From contig JAFRCV010000011.1 of the NCBI GenBank assembly GCA_017404205.1, positions 1 through 60,647 of the forward strand: a stretch of DNA of 60,647 nucleotides, read 5' to 3'. Position numbers and translations under genes: made by a program. The notes under the pieces were generated by a model, which saw only the letters and a list, made by a program, of their open reading frames with translations, did no database searches and was not told the origin of the DNA. Positions 45,528-53,780 of this stretch are shown here, one piece after another. The stretch comes from Erysipelotrichaceae bacterium (GTDB taxonomy: Bacteria; Bacillota_I; Bacilli_A; Erysipelotrichales; Erysipelotrichaceae). The number at the start of each line of letters is the position of its first letter. The first letter of the stretch is position 1.

Positions 45528-45812
45528 ATGATTAAACCATTATATAACAATGTTTTATTAAGAAAAGTAGAAGCTTCTAATCAAACAGCAAGCGGAATTA
45601 TTATTTCTCAAAAAGAAGAAAATGAAGACTTTGCGATTGTTGAAGCATTGAGTGGTGCAAAGGAAGTAAAAGTAAATGATCACGTATATGAAATGCCACT
45701 TAGAGAAGGTGACAAAGTAATGTACAAAAAGTATTCAGGAACTGATATAAAAGATGGCGATAAGGACTATATTTTAATTAAAGCTGAAGATATATTAGCC
45801 ATCGTTGAATAG
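45528..45812 (+). CDS. groES: Co-chaperonin GroES
   Basis: A 94-aa protein, exact family length from MIKPLYNNVLLRK. The mobile loop is within EASNQTASGIIIS, and DKVMYKKYSGTDIKDGDKDYILIKAEDILAI closes the fold. The ATG at 45528 has AAAGGAGG 7 bases upstream. An in-frame TTG at 45501 would place the start in the promoter and is rejected. GroES caps GroEL during folding. CIRCE-controlled. Confidence 0.97.
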   Translation: MIKPLYNNVLLRKVEASNQTASGIIISQKEENEDFAIVEALSGAKEVKVNDHVYEMPLREGDKVMYKKYSGTDIKDGDKDYILIKAEDILAIVE

Positions 45813-47441
<1,629 letters not shown>

Positions 47442-47540
47442 TGTAAATATTTTCATAAAAAAATGAAAAACTTTCACACAATTTTCACAATTGTGATATA
47501 TTATAAAAGTAGCTAAAGTTTTTCATTATTCTTATATTAA

Positions 47541-47568
47541 AAAAACAAGACTTATGTCTTGTTTTTTT
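47541..47568 (+). terminator. Intrinsic terminator after groEL
   Basis: An 11-base arm AAAAACAAGAC pairs with GTCTTGTTTTT around loop TTAT. It lies about 100 bases past the groEL stop. The gap includes a palindrome CACAATTGTG at 47486-47495 and no gene. Confidence 0.85.
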
Positions 47569-47588
47569 ATATAATGCTAAAGTATAAA

Positions 47589-47665
47589 CTCGACGTAGCT
47601 CAGCTGGATAGAGCGACCGCCTCCTAAGCGGTAGGTCAGCGGTTCAAATCCGCTCGTTGAGGCCA
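47589..47665 (+). tRNA. tRNA-Arg (anticodon CCT)
   Basis: A 77-nt tRNA. Acceptor CTCGACG pairs with CGTTGAG (one G-U), discriminator G, encoded CCA. The anticodon loop CTCCTAA between ACCGC and GCGGT gives CCT, reading AGG. The T arm has GGTTCAAATCC. A TATAAT 14 bases upstream (47570-47575) may be its -10. Its 3' half is repeated at 49788, marking it as an integration target. Confidence 0.96.
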
Positions 47666-47672
47666 TTAAAAG

Positions 47673-47720
47673 TAACGCTTTAAGCCCTAGGAATAAGGAC
47701 TTAGAGCGTTTTTATATTTT
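47673..47720 (+). terminator. Terminator of tRNA-Arg
   Basis: An imperfect stem of AACGCT and neighbouring bases with AGCGTT around a central AGGAATA loop, followed by a T-rich tract. A related hairpin follows the tRNA remnant at 49840, so terminator and tRNA end were duplicated together. Confidence 0.65.
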
Positions 47721-47752
47721 AAAGTCATGGAGAATCAATGACTTTGTTTTTT
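47721..47752 (+). terminator. Second inverted repeat with T-run behind tRNA-Arg
   Basis: An 8-bp inverted repeat AAAGTCAT/ATGACTTT separated by 9 bases and followed by GTTTTTT. It may be a backup terminator or the left boundary structure of the island. Confidence 0.45.
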
Positions 47753-47812
47753 ACTCTTGAAGTTCTGTAAATGGCAAAATAAAAATGTAGGAAAACCTAC
47801 AAAATTATTTAA

Positions 47813-48580
47813 TCAAAAACCGTTTTTTATTATATATGTAGCATTAAGAATTTTCTCTGCATCACTTCCATCATCAATAAACAATTCTCTTTCAAAAGAA
47901 ATGTCTTGTTTGTTAAGACACAATTCTAGAAAACACATAAATATTCCAATATCTATACGATTATAGAAAGACACTTTATCTTCTGGCATAATACCTTTTT
48001 TCCCTGGCTTTTTATATCTATAGACATTTAATTTATTTTTGTTTTCTACAAACCAAGGTTGGGTGTTACATGCTGAAGGAGTAAATCGTACGATATCAGT
48101 GACTTTGTCTATATATTCACCTTGCCATATCTCTTCCACATTTTTTCTTTTACTCCGGAACATATCTTTTCTAAATTTTGTTTCATCATCGATTTTATTA
48201 ATAGCAATCATGATGACATAGTCCAAACCATCATATGTAATCTTATCTGGTTTTCCAATACCAAACCACAATGTACCAATGTTTTTAGATACTAGATATA
48301 AATCTAGTTGTTCGCCCAAATAACCTATGTTTTGCAAGTAGCCTTCCTTTTTTTCGCTATAAAACAATACACAGTATTCTTCCCCTCTTTTACATGTAGT
48401 TTTACTAGCTTCTACTATTTGTATTGTAGTTTTGATTTCAGGATATAAAGGAGTAAATGATTCATATGCCTTTTGGATGTTCAAAAGCTCATTTTCATCT
48501 ATTTTTTCTTCACCAACGTTTCGAAATAAATGAAATGATTTTCTTTTAAATATATTTGGATACAATTCTTTATTCATCAT
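47813..48580 (-). CDS. Nitroreductase family protein (TM1586-like)
   Basis: A 255-aa FMN-type nitroreductase-like protein of the TM1586 subgroup. It is recognised by IFKRKSFHLFRNVGEEKIDENEL at the start, the central YLQNIGYLGEQLDLYLVSKNIGTLWFGIG and the late FTPSACNTQPWFV, which forms the flavin-binding SPSA-N-QPW motif. Substrate is unknown. It starts directly after the RhuM-Fic stop (TAG-ATG), and the two are co-transcribed inside the tRNA-Arg island. A short hairpin at 47786-47801 with T-rich sequence may terminate it. Confidence 0.88.
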   Translation of the reverse strand: MMNKELYPNIFKRKSFHLFRNVGEEKIDENELLNIQKAYESFTPLYPEIKTTIQIVEASKTTCKRGEEYCVLFYSEKKEGYLQNIGYLGEQLDLYLVSKNIGTLWFGIGKPDKITYDGLDYVIMIAINKIDDETKFRKDMFRSKRKNVEEIWQGEYIDKVTDIVRFTPSACNTQPWFVENKNKLNVYRYKKPGKKGIMPEDKVSFYNRIDIGIFMCFLELCLNKQDISFERELFIDDGSDAEKILNATYIIKNGF

Positions 48581-49504
48581 CTATAGCAAAAAATTCATTA
48601 CTAAAGCTACCATTAGTTCTTTTTCTTGAGGATTACTTTCTGCAATCATCAATGTAATCGCAACTAGTGCAGCATCTGATATTCTTTTATCTCCGTCTTT
48701 GTAAAGAATGTCATTTCTAGCCAAGAATTCTAAGAAAACAGATGCAGCAATTCTTTTACAACCATCCGCAAAAGGATGATCTTTAACCATAAAGTACAAA
48801 AGATTACTAGCTTTTTCTTCTAAAGATGGGTAAACTTCTTTACCAAAAACATTTTGATATACTGCAGCCAATATCCCTTCTACTTTACCAGGTTCTTTTT
48901 CTACACCAAATACAGCTGTATCAAAGCCTAAATGGTGAATAATATTTTTAACATCTTCATATGTTATCTTGTATATATCATCAGTTCCTTTAGGCTTATT
49001 TAAAGATTGATGATCATAATCATCTAACATTTCTAATGCATTTGTGTAATGATTAACTGCTTTTAATACTTCTTTATTATCTAATTCTAGAGTAGATGAA
49101 AGCATTTTACTTTGAAGTTCTATTGTCTTATTTAAAGCATTTAGCCTTTTTTGATTAACAGCATATCCCTCAAGCATATATTGTTTTAAGACATTATTGG
49201 CCCATTTCCTAAAAAAGATACCTTTTTTGGAATTCACTCTATAACCGATACTCAATATCATATCAAGATTATATATTTTCGGTTTTCTACCTCCAGAACT
49301 TTTATCGGAAAAACCGATAGAAGTTTCATCTAATTCGCCAGAAGAAAGAATATTATTGATGTGTTCGCTAATTGTCGCCTGTTTAACATCATATAAAACT
49401 CCGATTTGTTTTTGTGTTAACCAAACAGTCTCTTGCTCAGGATTAACTTGAACTTCTATTTCTTTATCGTTATCGATGAATAATACGATATCATTTTTCA
49501 TCAT
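48581..49504 (-). CDS. RhuM-family protein with C-terminal Fic/Doc-like domain
   Basis: A 307-aa protein. Residues about 1-135 are the RhuM/KilA-like DNA-binding part (VWLTQKQIGVLYDVKQATISEHI ... YNLDMILSIGYRVNSKKGIFFRKWA). Residues about 165-305 are Fic/Doc-like, with the active loop HPFADGCKRIAASVFLEFL. The canonical HxFx(D/E)GN(K/G)R Asn is Cys here. Fic/Doc enzymes modify proteins with AMP or phosphate. The ATG at 49504 has GAGG 5 bases upstream; an in-frame GTG at 49510 overlaps that site. Likely accessory, toxin or regulator-type cargo of the island. Confidence 0.88.
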   Translation of the reverse strand: MMKNDIVLFIDNDKEIEVQVNPEQETVWLTQKQIGVLYDVKQATISEHINNILSSGELDETSIGFSDKSSGGRKPKIYNLDMILSIGYRVNSKKGIFFRKWANNVLKQYMLEGYAVNQKRLNALNKTIELQSKMLSSTLELDNKEVLKAVNHYTNALEMLDDYDHQSLNKPKGTDDIYKITYEDVKNIIHHLGFDTAVFGVEKEPGKVEGILAAVYQNVFGKEVYPSLEEKASNLLYFMVKDHPFADGCKRIAASVFLEFLARNDILYKDGDKRISDAALVAITLMIAESNPQEKELMVALVMNFLL

Positions 49505-49510
49505 TTTCAC

Positions 49511-49787
49511 CTCAATTATCGTTTGATTTATGCATCTATTTTATCAAAACATATGTATGATTCGATGACAAATACATATCATTTTAATTAATAAGTACAC
49601 TGGGATGACCTCGTTGTTTAGGATGTTGGCAAAATCCTGCAAACATTTTGCCAATAAATTATTTGCTTTTTGATGATACATGAGGATGCAGATGATAGAA
49701 AAGAATCTTCTGTTTCCCCCTCAAATAGTGCATCTTAGCATATTACTATGTACCTAGATAATACTAGTGCAAACATAGCTTTTAGAA
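49511..49787. other. Non-coding stretch at the right side of the tRNA-Arg island
   Basis: No gene is recognisable. One 9-bp inverted repeat TTGGCAAAA/TTTTGCCAA (49626-49634 and 49646-49654) and GC-richer patches such as CTGTTTCCCCCTC stand out against AT-rich surroundings. It may be residue of the integrating element. Confidence 0.5.
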
Positions 49788-49832
49788 CTCCTAAGCGATA
49801 GGTCAGCAATTCAAATCCGCTCGTTGAGGCCA
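49788..49832 (+). pseudogene. tRNA-Arg 3'-half remnant (att-like repeat)
   Basis: It matches the intact tRNA-Arg from the anticodon loop to CCA with three substitutions (one G-to-A in the stem 3' side and GG-to-AA in the T arm). The 5' half is missing, so it is not a functional tRNA. A terminator-like stem AACGCTAT/ATAGCGTT follows (about 49840-49880). Confidence 0.85.
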
Positions 49833-50210
49833 TTGATAGTAACGCTATTTACCTTTAATATAAGGAAATTATAGCGTTTTATTTTTACGCGATTCTTAAT
49901 GTAACTTGAAAGATAAGTTACAATACCTATGTTTTTAAATAATAAAGACCATTTTACTAAAATAAAAAATTTTCATTTCTTTGCTTATACACATTTATTA
50001 CTATAACGAAATATTGGTTCGTTGTGCATTTTTAATTAATCTTTCTAATGCATCCGATTTATTTTAATAATATTTGAAATTAATGGCTATTGTTTAAATG
50101 TTTATTCTTCTTATACAACAATAGACATATAGAAGAATATTATATCTATAGAATTGACGTAAGATTATAAATATAAATAGAGTAATAAGTATACTAAACA
50201 TTATCTCTAT
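49833..50210. other. AT-rich intergenic region
   Basis: It contains the terminator-like stem after the tRNA remnant and a 7-bp inverted repeat GTAACTT/AAGTTAC at 49901-49921. Nothing coding is evident on either strand. Confidence 0.5.
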
Positions 50211-50247
50211 AAAAATAATAGAGGGAACACATCTGTTCCCTCTATTA
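50211..50247 (-). terminator. Terminator of the repeat lipoprotein gene
   Basis: A perfect 14-bp stem TAATAGAGGGAACA/TGTTCCCTCTATTA with a 4-base loop, T-rich in the minus direction. Confidence 0.88.
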
Positions 50248-50250
50248 CAT

Positions 50251-50967
50251 TTAAGATACATAATCTAATTCGTTGTTAATTGTATATAACTTAATATTTT
50301 TAATTGAATTATTTGAATCAATACTTATTTTAACAACACTTCCAACCTTAATAGGTAGTTTTTCATTCAATTCATCAAATGTGGTACCAACACTTTGCAA
50401 ATCGACTTTAAGAGTTTCTCCACTTGGCGTAAAAGTATAAGTCTTACTCGATTTTGAGTTATTTATACTTTGAAACATGCCACGATTTTCACCTTGAAAT
50501 TGTGGTACATCTCCATTAGGGACTGTTTCGTTACTGCTTGGCATTTCTGGTCTTTCACCATTCATTTCAGGTGGTGTACCATTTTGCTGAAATTGAGGAG
50601 CTTCGCCTTTAGGTTCTGGCAATTCTTCACCTTCAGAGAATTGAGGAGCTTCACCTTGAAATTGTGGTACATCTCCATTAGGACCTGTTTCGTTACTGCT
50701 TGGCATTTCTGGTCTTTCACCATTCATTTCAGGTGGTGTACCATTTTGTTGAAATTGAGGAGCTTCATTTTGAAGCTGTGGCACATCTCCATTTACTTGT
50801 TGTGATTGTTCATTTTCCTCTACATCGCCTAATTCAATAGTAATAGTGTTTCCATTTATTTCGCTTATTCTTCCGACAAGTGTTTGGTTACTATAGTTTG
50901 TTGATCCGCATGCGCTCAACATAGCGATAAGGGAAAGAATAAATAATAATTTGAATGTTTTTTTCAT
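50251..50967 (-). CDS. Repeat-containing lipoprotein
   Basis: A 238-aa lipoprotein with lipobox LSAC (Cys near residue 20). Residues about 23-50 form a small OB-like strand set (LVGRISEINGNTITIELG). The middle (about 55-170) is low-complexity Pro/Glu/Gln/Asn/Gly sequence with two near-identical copies of a block including QFQQNGTPPEMNGERPEMPS. The C-terminal part (YTFTPSGETLKVDLQ ... VGSVVKISIDSNNSIKNI) is beta-rich. AAAGGAGG precedes the ATG. It is anchored at the outer membrane face, with the middle likely a flexible spacer across the wall. Confidence 0.85.
   Translation of the reverse strand: MKKTFKLLFILSLIAMLSACGSTNYSNQTLVGRISEINGNTITIELGDVEENEQSQQVNGDVPQLQNEAPQFQQNGTPPEMNGERPEMPSSNETGPNGDVPQFQGEAPQFSEGEELPEPKGEAPQFQQNGTPPEMNGERPEMPSSNETVPNGDVPQFQGENRGMFQSINNSKSSKTYTFTPSGETLKVDLQSVGTTFDELNEKLPIKVGSVVKISIDSNNSIKNIKLYTINNELDYVS
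50490..50770 (-). repeat. Near-identical 120-bp repeat inside the lipoprotein gene
   Basis: About 120 bases at 50490-50610 recur at 50652-50770 (offset 162 bases, 54 codons) with only a few substitutions. The offset is a multiple of three, so loss or gain of one unit keeps the frame. Confidence 0.85.
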
Positions 50968-51311
50968 TGGATAATTCCTCCTTTATGCTTTTATCATAAA
51001 AAAGCGATGTGAAGTCTTTCTGAAGAATAAAGAAAATATAACTGAAATGTATGAAACAAGTTCTTAATTATTTTAAAAAATATTTATAACTAAGATATCG
51101 TGTTGAATATCTTTTGAACATTGTTGTTGTAAAGAATCAATAATTATGTAGTAAGTTTAGTAATTTATTGTTTGAAGCAACAATTAAAATTTAATAAAAA
51201 ATTCACAAATATTTATTTTTGCTATGTTTACTAATGATATAATCAAAATATATTTATGTAGAGAATAATGGTTTATTATGCTAAAAGTAAGAATAATAAC
51301 GGGAGGAACTT
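50968..51311. other. Divergent intergenic region between the lipoprotein and redox operon
   Basis: No coding frame is apparent. On the plus strand TATAAT at 51238-51243 is a plausible -10 for the redox operon without a convincing -35, and GGGAGG lies before the ATG at 51312. Short dyads occur (for example TTGTT/AACAA around 51170-51186). Confidence 0.5.
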
Positions 51312-52712
51312 ATGGCAAAATTGACTGATCGCGTCTGCATTATCGGTGGAGGACCAGCTGGCATTTCAGTTGCAATGTACCTTGAGAAAAAAGGATACGA
51401 GAATTATGTAATCTATGAAAGACAAAATAAAATAGGCGGTAAATGTTTTTCACCTAGAATTGAAGTTAATGGTGAAAATCGCACTTATGAAACTGGTGCT
51501 ATTATGGGTGCCATTACTTATCATGCAGTACATGAAGTTGAACAATTTGCAGGTGTTGGACATGATGATGGTCCAAATATGCGTAGAATGTATCGTGATA
51601 AGACTGGTAAAGAAATTTTCCCATTTGATCCGAAGAAAGATTTTTCTATTTCCAAAATGCTTGGTTTACTTCGTTTGAAAAGACAAATGAAGAAATTAGT
51701 AAAAATAATGGAAACTAAATATAAAGGCTATGATTGTTATGGACATAGAGGTGTAGCTAGTGGTAAATATTCAGGATTGTCAAAAGGAGTTGGTGATGCT
51801 CTTCAATTAATTGAAGGCGAAAATCCTAATCTAAAAGATTTGGCATTACCATTTGATCAATTCTGTAAATTAAATGGTGTTGAAGAAGTAATGCGTATCT
51901 GGATTGGTCCATATACTTCATTTGGATATGGTTATTTTGATGAAATTCCAGCTGCTTATGTAATGAAATACTTAGATACAACAACAGCAATCGAATTTGT
52001 CAATATGCGTCTATGGACTTGGAAAGATGGCACACAATCAATTTATGAGGCCGCAAATAAAAAATTAAAACATCCAGCACATTTAAATACTGAAGTAATT
52101 AAAGTTGAAAGACCTGAAGGCAAAGTATTAGTAACAATTAAAGATTCAGATGGTGAAAGAGTTGAAGAATTTGATCAATTAATAGTTACAACACCTCTTG
52201 ATCATTTCGTTAAATTTGCTGATGCAAGAGAAGAAGAAAAAGAATTATTTTCTAAAATTATTCATGAAAAATATGTTGACTTTATTGCTCGCTTTGATGA
52301 AAATGCAGGTCCAACAATTTCTGGCTATATCTTCGATAATATGACTGTTGATAGATTAGGACATGCAATGGTTTATTACCATAGATGGGAAGACCAAGCA
52401 GCTAATTGTCCAAGCACAGTTTATGCTTTAAGAAATCATATGGGCAGTGAAGATGTTCCATATGATAAAACTATCGATATGATGATGGAAGATATGGATA
52501 AATGTGGTTTCCCTGTTAAAGAAAGATTATATGAACAAGAAACATATTATTGTCCACATGTAAGTCCTAAAGACTATGCTGATGGCTGGTATGACAAATT
52601 AGAAGCTATGCAAGGCAAACAAAACACATGGTATGCTGGTGAAATCATAAGCTTTGGTGATATGGAAGATACATGCGCTGCTTCTAAAGACTTAGTAGAA
52701 AGATTCTTTTAA
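51312..52712 (+). CDS. FAD-dependent amine oxidase-like flavoprotein
   Basis: A 466-aa flavoprotein. The Rossmann FAD motif VCIIGGGPAGISVAMYLEKKG is at about residues 8-28, the second conserved piece IGGKCFSPRIEV is near 42-53, and a C-terminal AGEIISFGDMEDTCAASKDL binds the ribityl chain. The overall pattern is that of amine oxidase/protoporphyrinogen oxidase/phytoene desaturase relatives. Substrate is unknown. It leads a four-gene operon with hypB, hypA and a large Fe-S flavoprotein (3-base gap to hypB), which suggests a joint redox pathway. Confidence 0.88.
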   Translation: MAKLTDRVCIIGGGPAGISVAMYLEKKGYENYVIYERQNKIGGKCFSPRIEVNGENRTYETGAIMGAITYHAVHEVEQFAGVGHDDGPNMRRMYRDKTGKEIFPFDPKKDFSISKMLGLLRLKRQMKKLVKIMETKYKGYDCYGHRGVASGKYSGLSKGVGDALQLIEGENPNLKDLALPFDQFCKLNGVEEVMRIWIGPYTSFGYGYFDEIPAAYVMKYLDTTTAIEFVNMRLWTWKDGTQSIYEAANKKLKHPAHLNTEVIKVERPEGKVLVTIKDSDGERVEEFDQLIVTTPLDHFVKFADAREEEKELFSKIIHEKYVDFIARFDENAGPTISGYIFDNMTVDRLGHAMVYYHRWEDQAANCPSTVYALRNHMGSEDVPYDKTIDMMMEDMDKCGFPVKERLYEQETYYCPHVSPKDYADGWYDKLEAMQGKQNTWYAGEIISFGDMEDTCAASKDLVERFF

Positions 52713-52715
52713 AAG

Positions 52716-53372
52716 ATGAAGATTATTGAATTAAAAGAATCAATTACGGCATCAAATGATGAAGATGCTAGAGTTTTAAGAGAAGAATTAAAACAGAATC
52801 ATACATTATTAATTAATTTAATGGCTTCACCTGGTGCAGGTAAAACAACTTTCTTAGGTAAGACGATTAAAGATGTTGGCGATAAAATAAAAATTGGAAT
52901 TATTGAAGCTGATATCGATTCAGATGTCGATGCTAAAAAGTTAGCAGAACTAGGTGTCGAAGCTGTACAAGCACATACTGATGGCATGTGTCATATGGAT
53001 GCTGGCATGACAAGAAAGGCTCTAGAAGAATTAAATTATCAAAACAATGATTTGGTTTTCTTAGAGAATGTAGGCAACTTAATATGTCCTGCAGAGTTTG
53101 ATACTGGTGCAGGTAGAAACGTCATGATATTAAGTGTTCCTGAAGGTGATGATAAACCACTTAAATATCCATTGATGTTTACAAAGAGTGATGTATTAAT
53201 TATCACCAAAATTGATACGATAAGTGTATTCGACTTTGATTTTGATAAGTGTGAGCAAAGAGCCAAGAAGCTAAATCCTAATATTCAAATCTTCAAAGTT
53301 TCCGCAAAAACAGGTGAAGGAATGGAAGAATGGGAAAAATGGCTTAGCGCTCAAGTTAAACAGTGGGTATAG
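52716..53372 (+). CDS. hypB: Nickel incorporation GTPase HypB
   Basis: A 218-aa SIMIBI GTPase that delivers nickel to a metalloenzyme, classically [NiFe]-hydrogenase. P-loop SPGAGKTT near residue 37, switch EADIDSDVDAKKL, metal-site Cys-His in HTDGMCHMDAGM and Cys in GNLICPAEF are intact, as is ITKIDTI for guanine binding. The N-terminal His-rich and CxxCGC high-affinity nickel motifs of some HypB are absent. hypA follows at 3 bases. Confidence 0.95.
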   Translation: MKIIELKESITASNDEDARVLREELKQNHTLLINLMASPGAGKTTFLGKTIKDVGDKIKIGIIEADIDSDVDAKKLAELGVEAVQAHTDGMCHMDAGMTRKALEELNYQNNDLVFLENVGNLICPAEFDTGAGRNVMILSVPEGDDKPLKYPLMFTKSDVLIITKIDTISVFDFDFDKCEQRAKKLNPNIQIFKVSAKTGEGMEEWEKWLSAQVKQWV

Positions 53373-53375
53373 TTT

Positions 53376-53780
53376 ATGCATGAAATGGGAGTCGTTATTC
53401 ATTTAGCTAAAACATTAGATAAATTAGCTGAAGAGCAACATATCACAAGAATCGGTTCAGTTACTTTGTCGGTTGGTGAAGTATCAGGAATCGTCAATGA
53501 TTTGTTTGTTGACGCCTGGAATTATTTTCGAAAAAAACATCCTGTATTAAATGATGCAGAATTAAAAATGGAAACAATTCCAGCCTATACACATTGCGAT
53601 GGCTGTGGCAGTAAATATGAAACAGTTAAGCATGGAAAAATCTGTCCAAATTGTGGCAGTAAAGAAACATGGCTTATACAAGGCAATGAATGCATTATTA
53701 AAGAAATAGAGGCTGAAACAGCCGATGAAGAATTAATAAATCAAGAAGACAAAGGAGAAGAAAATGCCGGAGATTTATAG
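53376..53780 (+). CDS. hypA: Nickel metallochaperone HypA
   Basis: A 134-aa protein. The N-terminal MHE forms the nickel site, and the zinc loop CDGCGSKY ... CPNCGS (about residues 73-95) is complete. It works with HypB. The C-terminus has an acidic tail of about 20 residues. Its end overlaps the start of the 969-aa gene by 17 bases. Confidence 0.95.
   Translation: MHEMGVVIHLAKTLDKLAEEQHITRIGSVTLSVGEVSGIVNDLFVDAWNYFRKKHPVLNDAELKMETIPAYTHCDGCGSKYETVKHGKICPNCGSKETWLIQGNECIIKEIEAETADEELINQEDKGEENAGDL

Larger units (their letters stand above)
47666..49832. mobile_element. Small genomic island between tRNA-Arg and its partial 3' copy
   Basis: The 45 bases at 47621-47665 (anticodon to CCA of tRNA-Arg) recur at 49788-49832 with three mismatches. 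The similarity continues past CCA into the terminator (GTAACGCT). This is the attL/attR pattern left by integration into a tRNA 3' end. The interior holds two minus-strand genes (nitroreductase and RhuM-Fic/Doc) and non-coding sequence. No integrase is seen, so it is probably a decayed or satellite island. Confidence 0.68.

Noticed and set aside
49788-49832. Second tRNA-Arg gene
   Set aside because: Only the 3' half is present and the T-arm pairing is damaged, so it is treated as an att-like remnant.
50470-50805. 111-aa plus-strand frame opposite the lipoprotein gene
   Set aside because: It mirrors the internal repeats (Trp/Arg/Phe-rich nonsense) and has no start signals.
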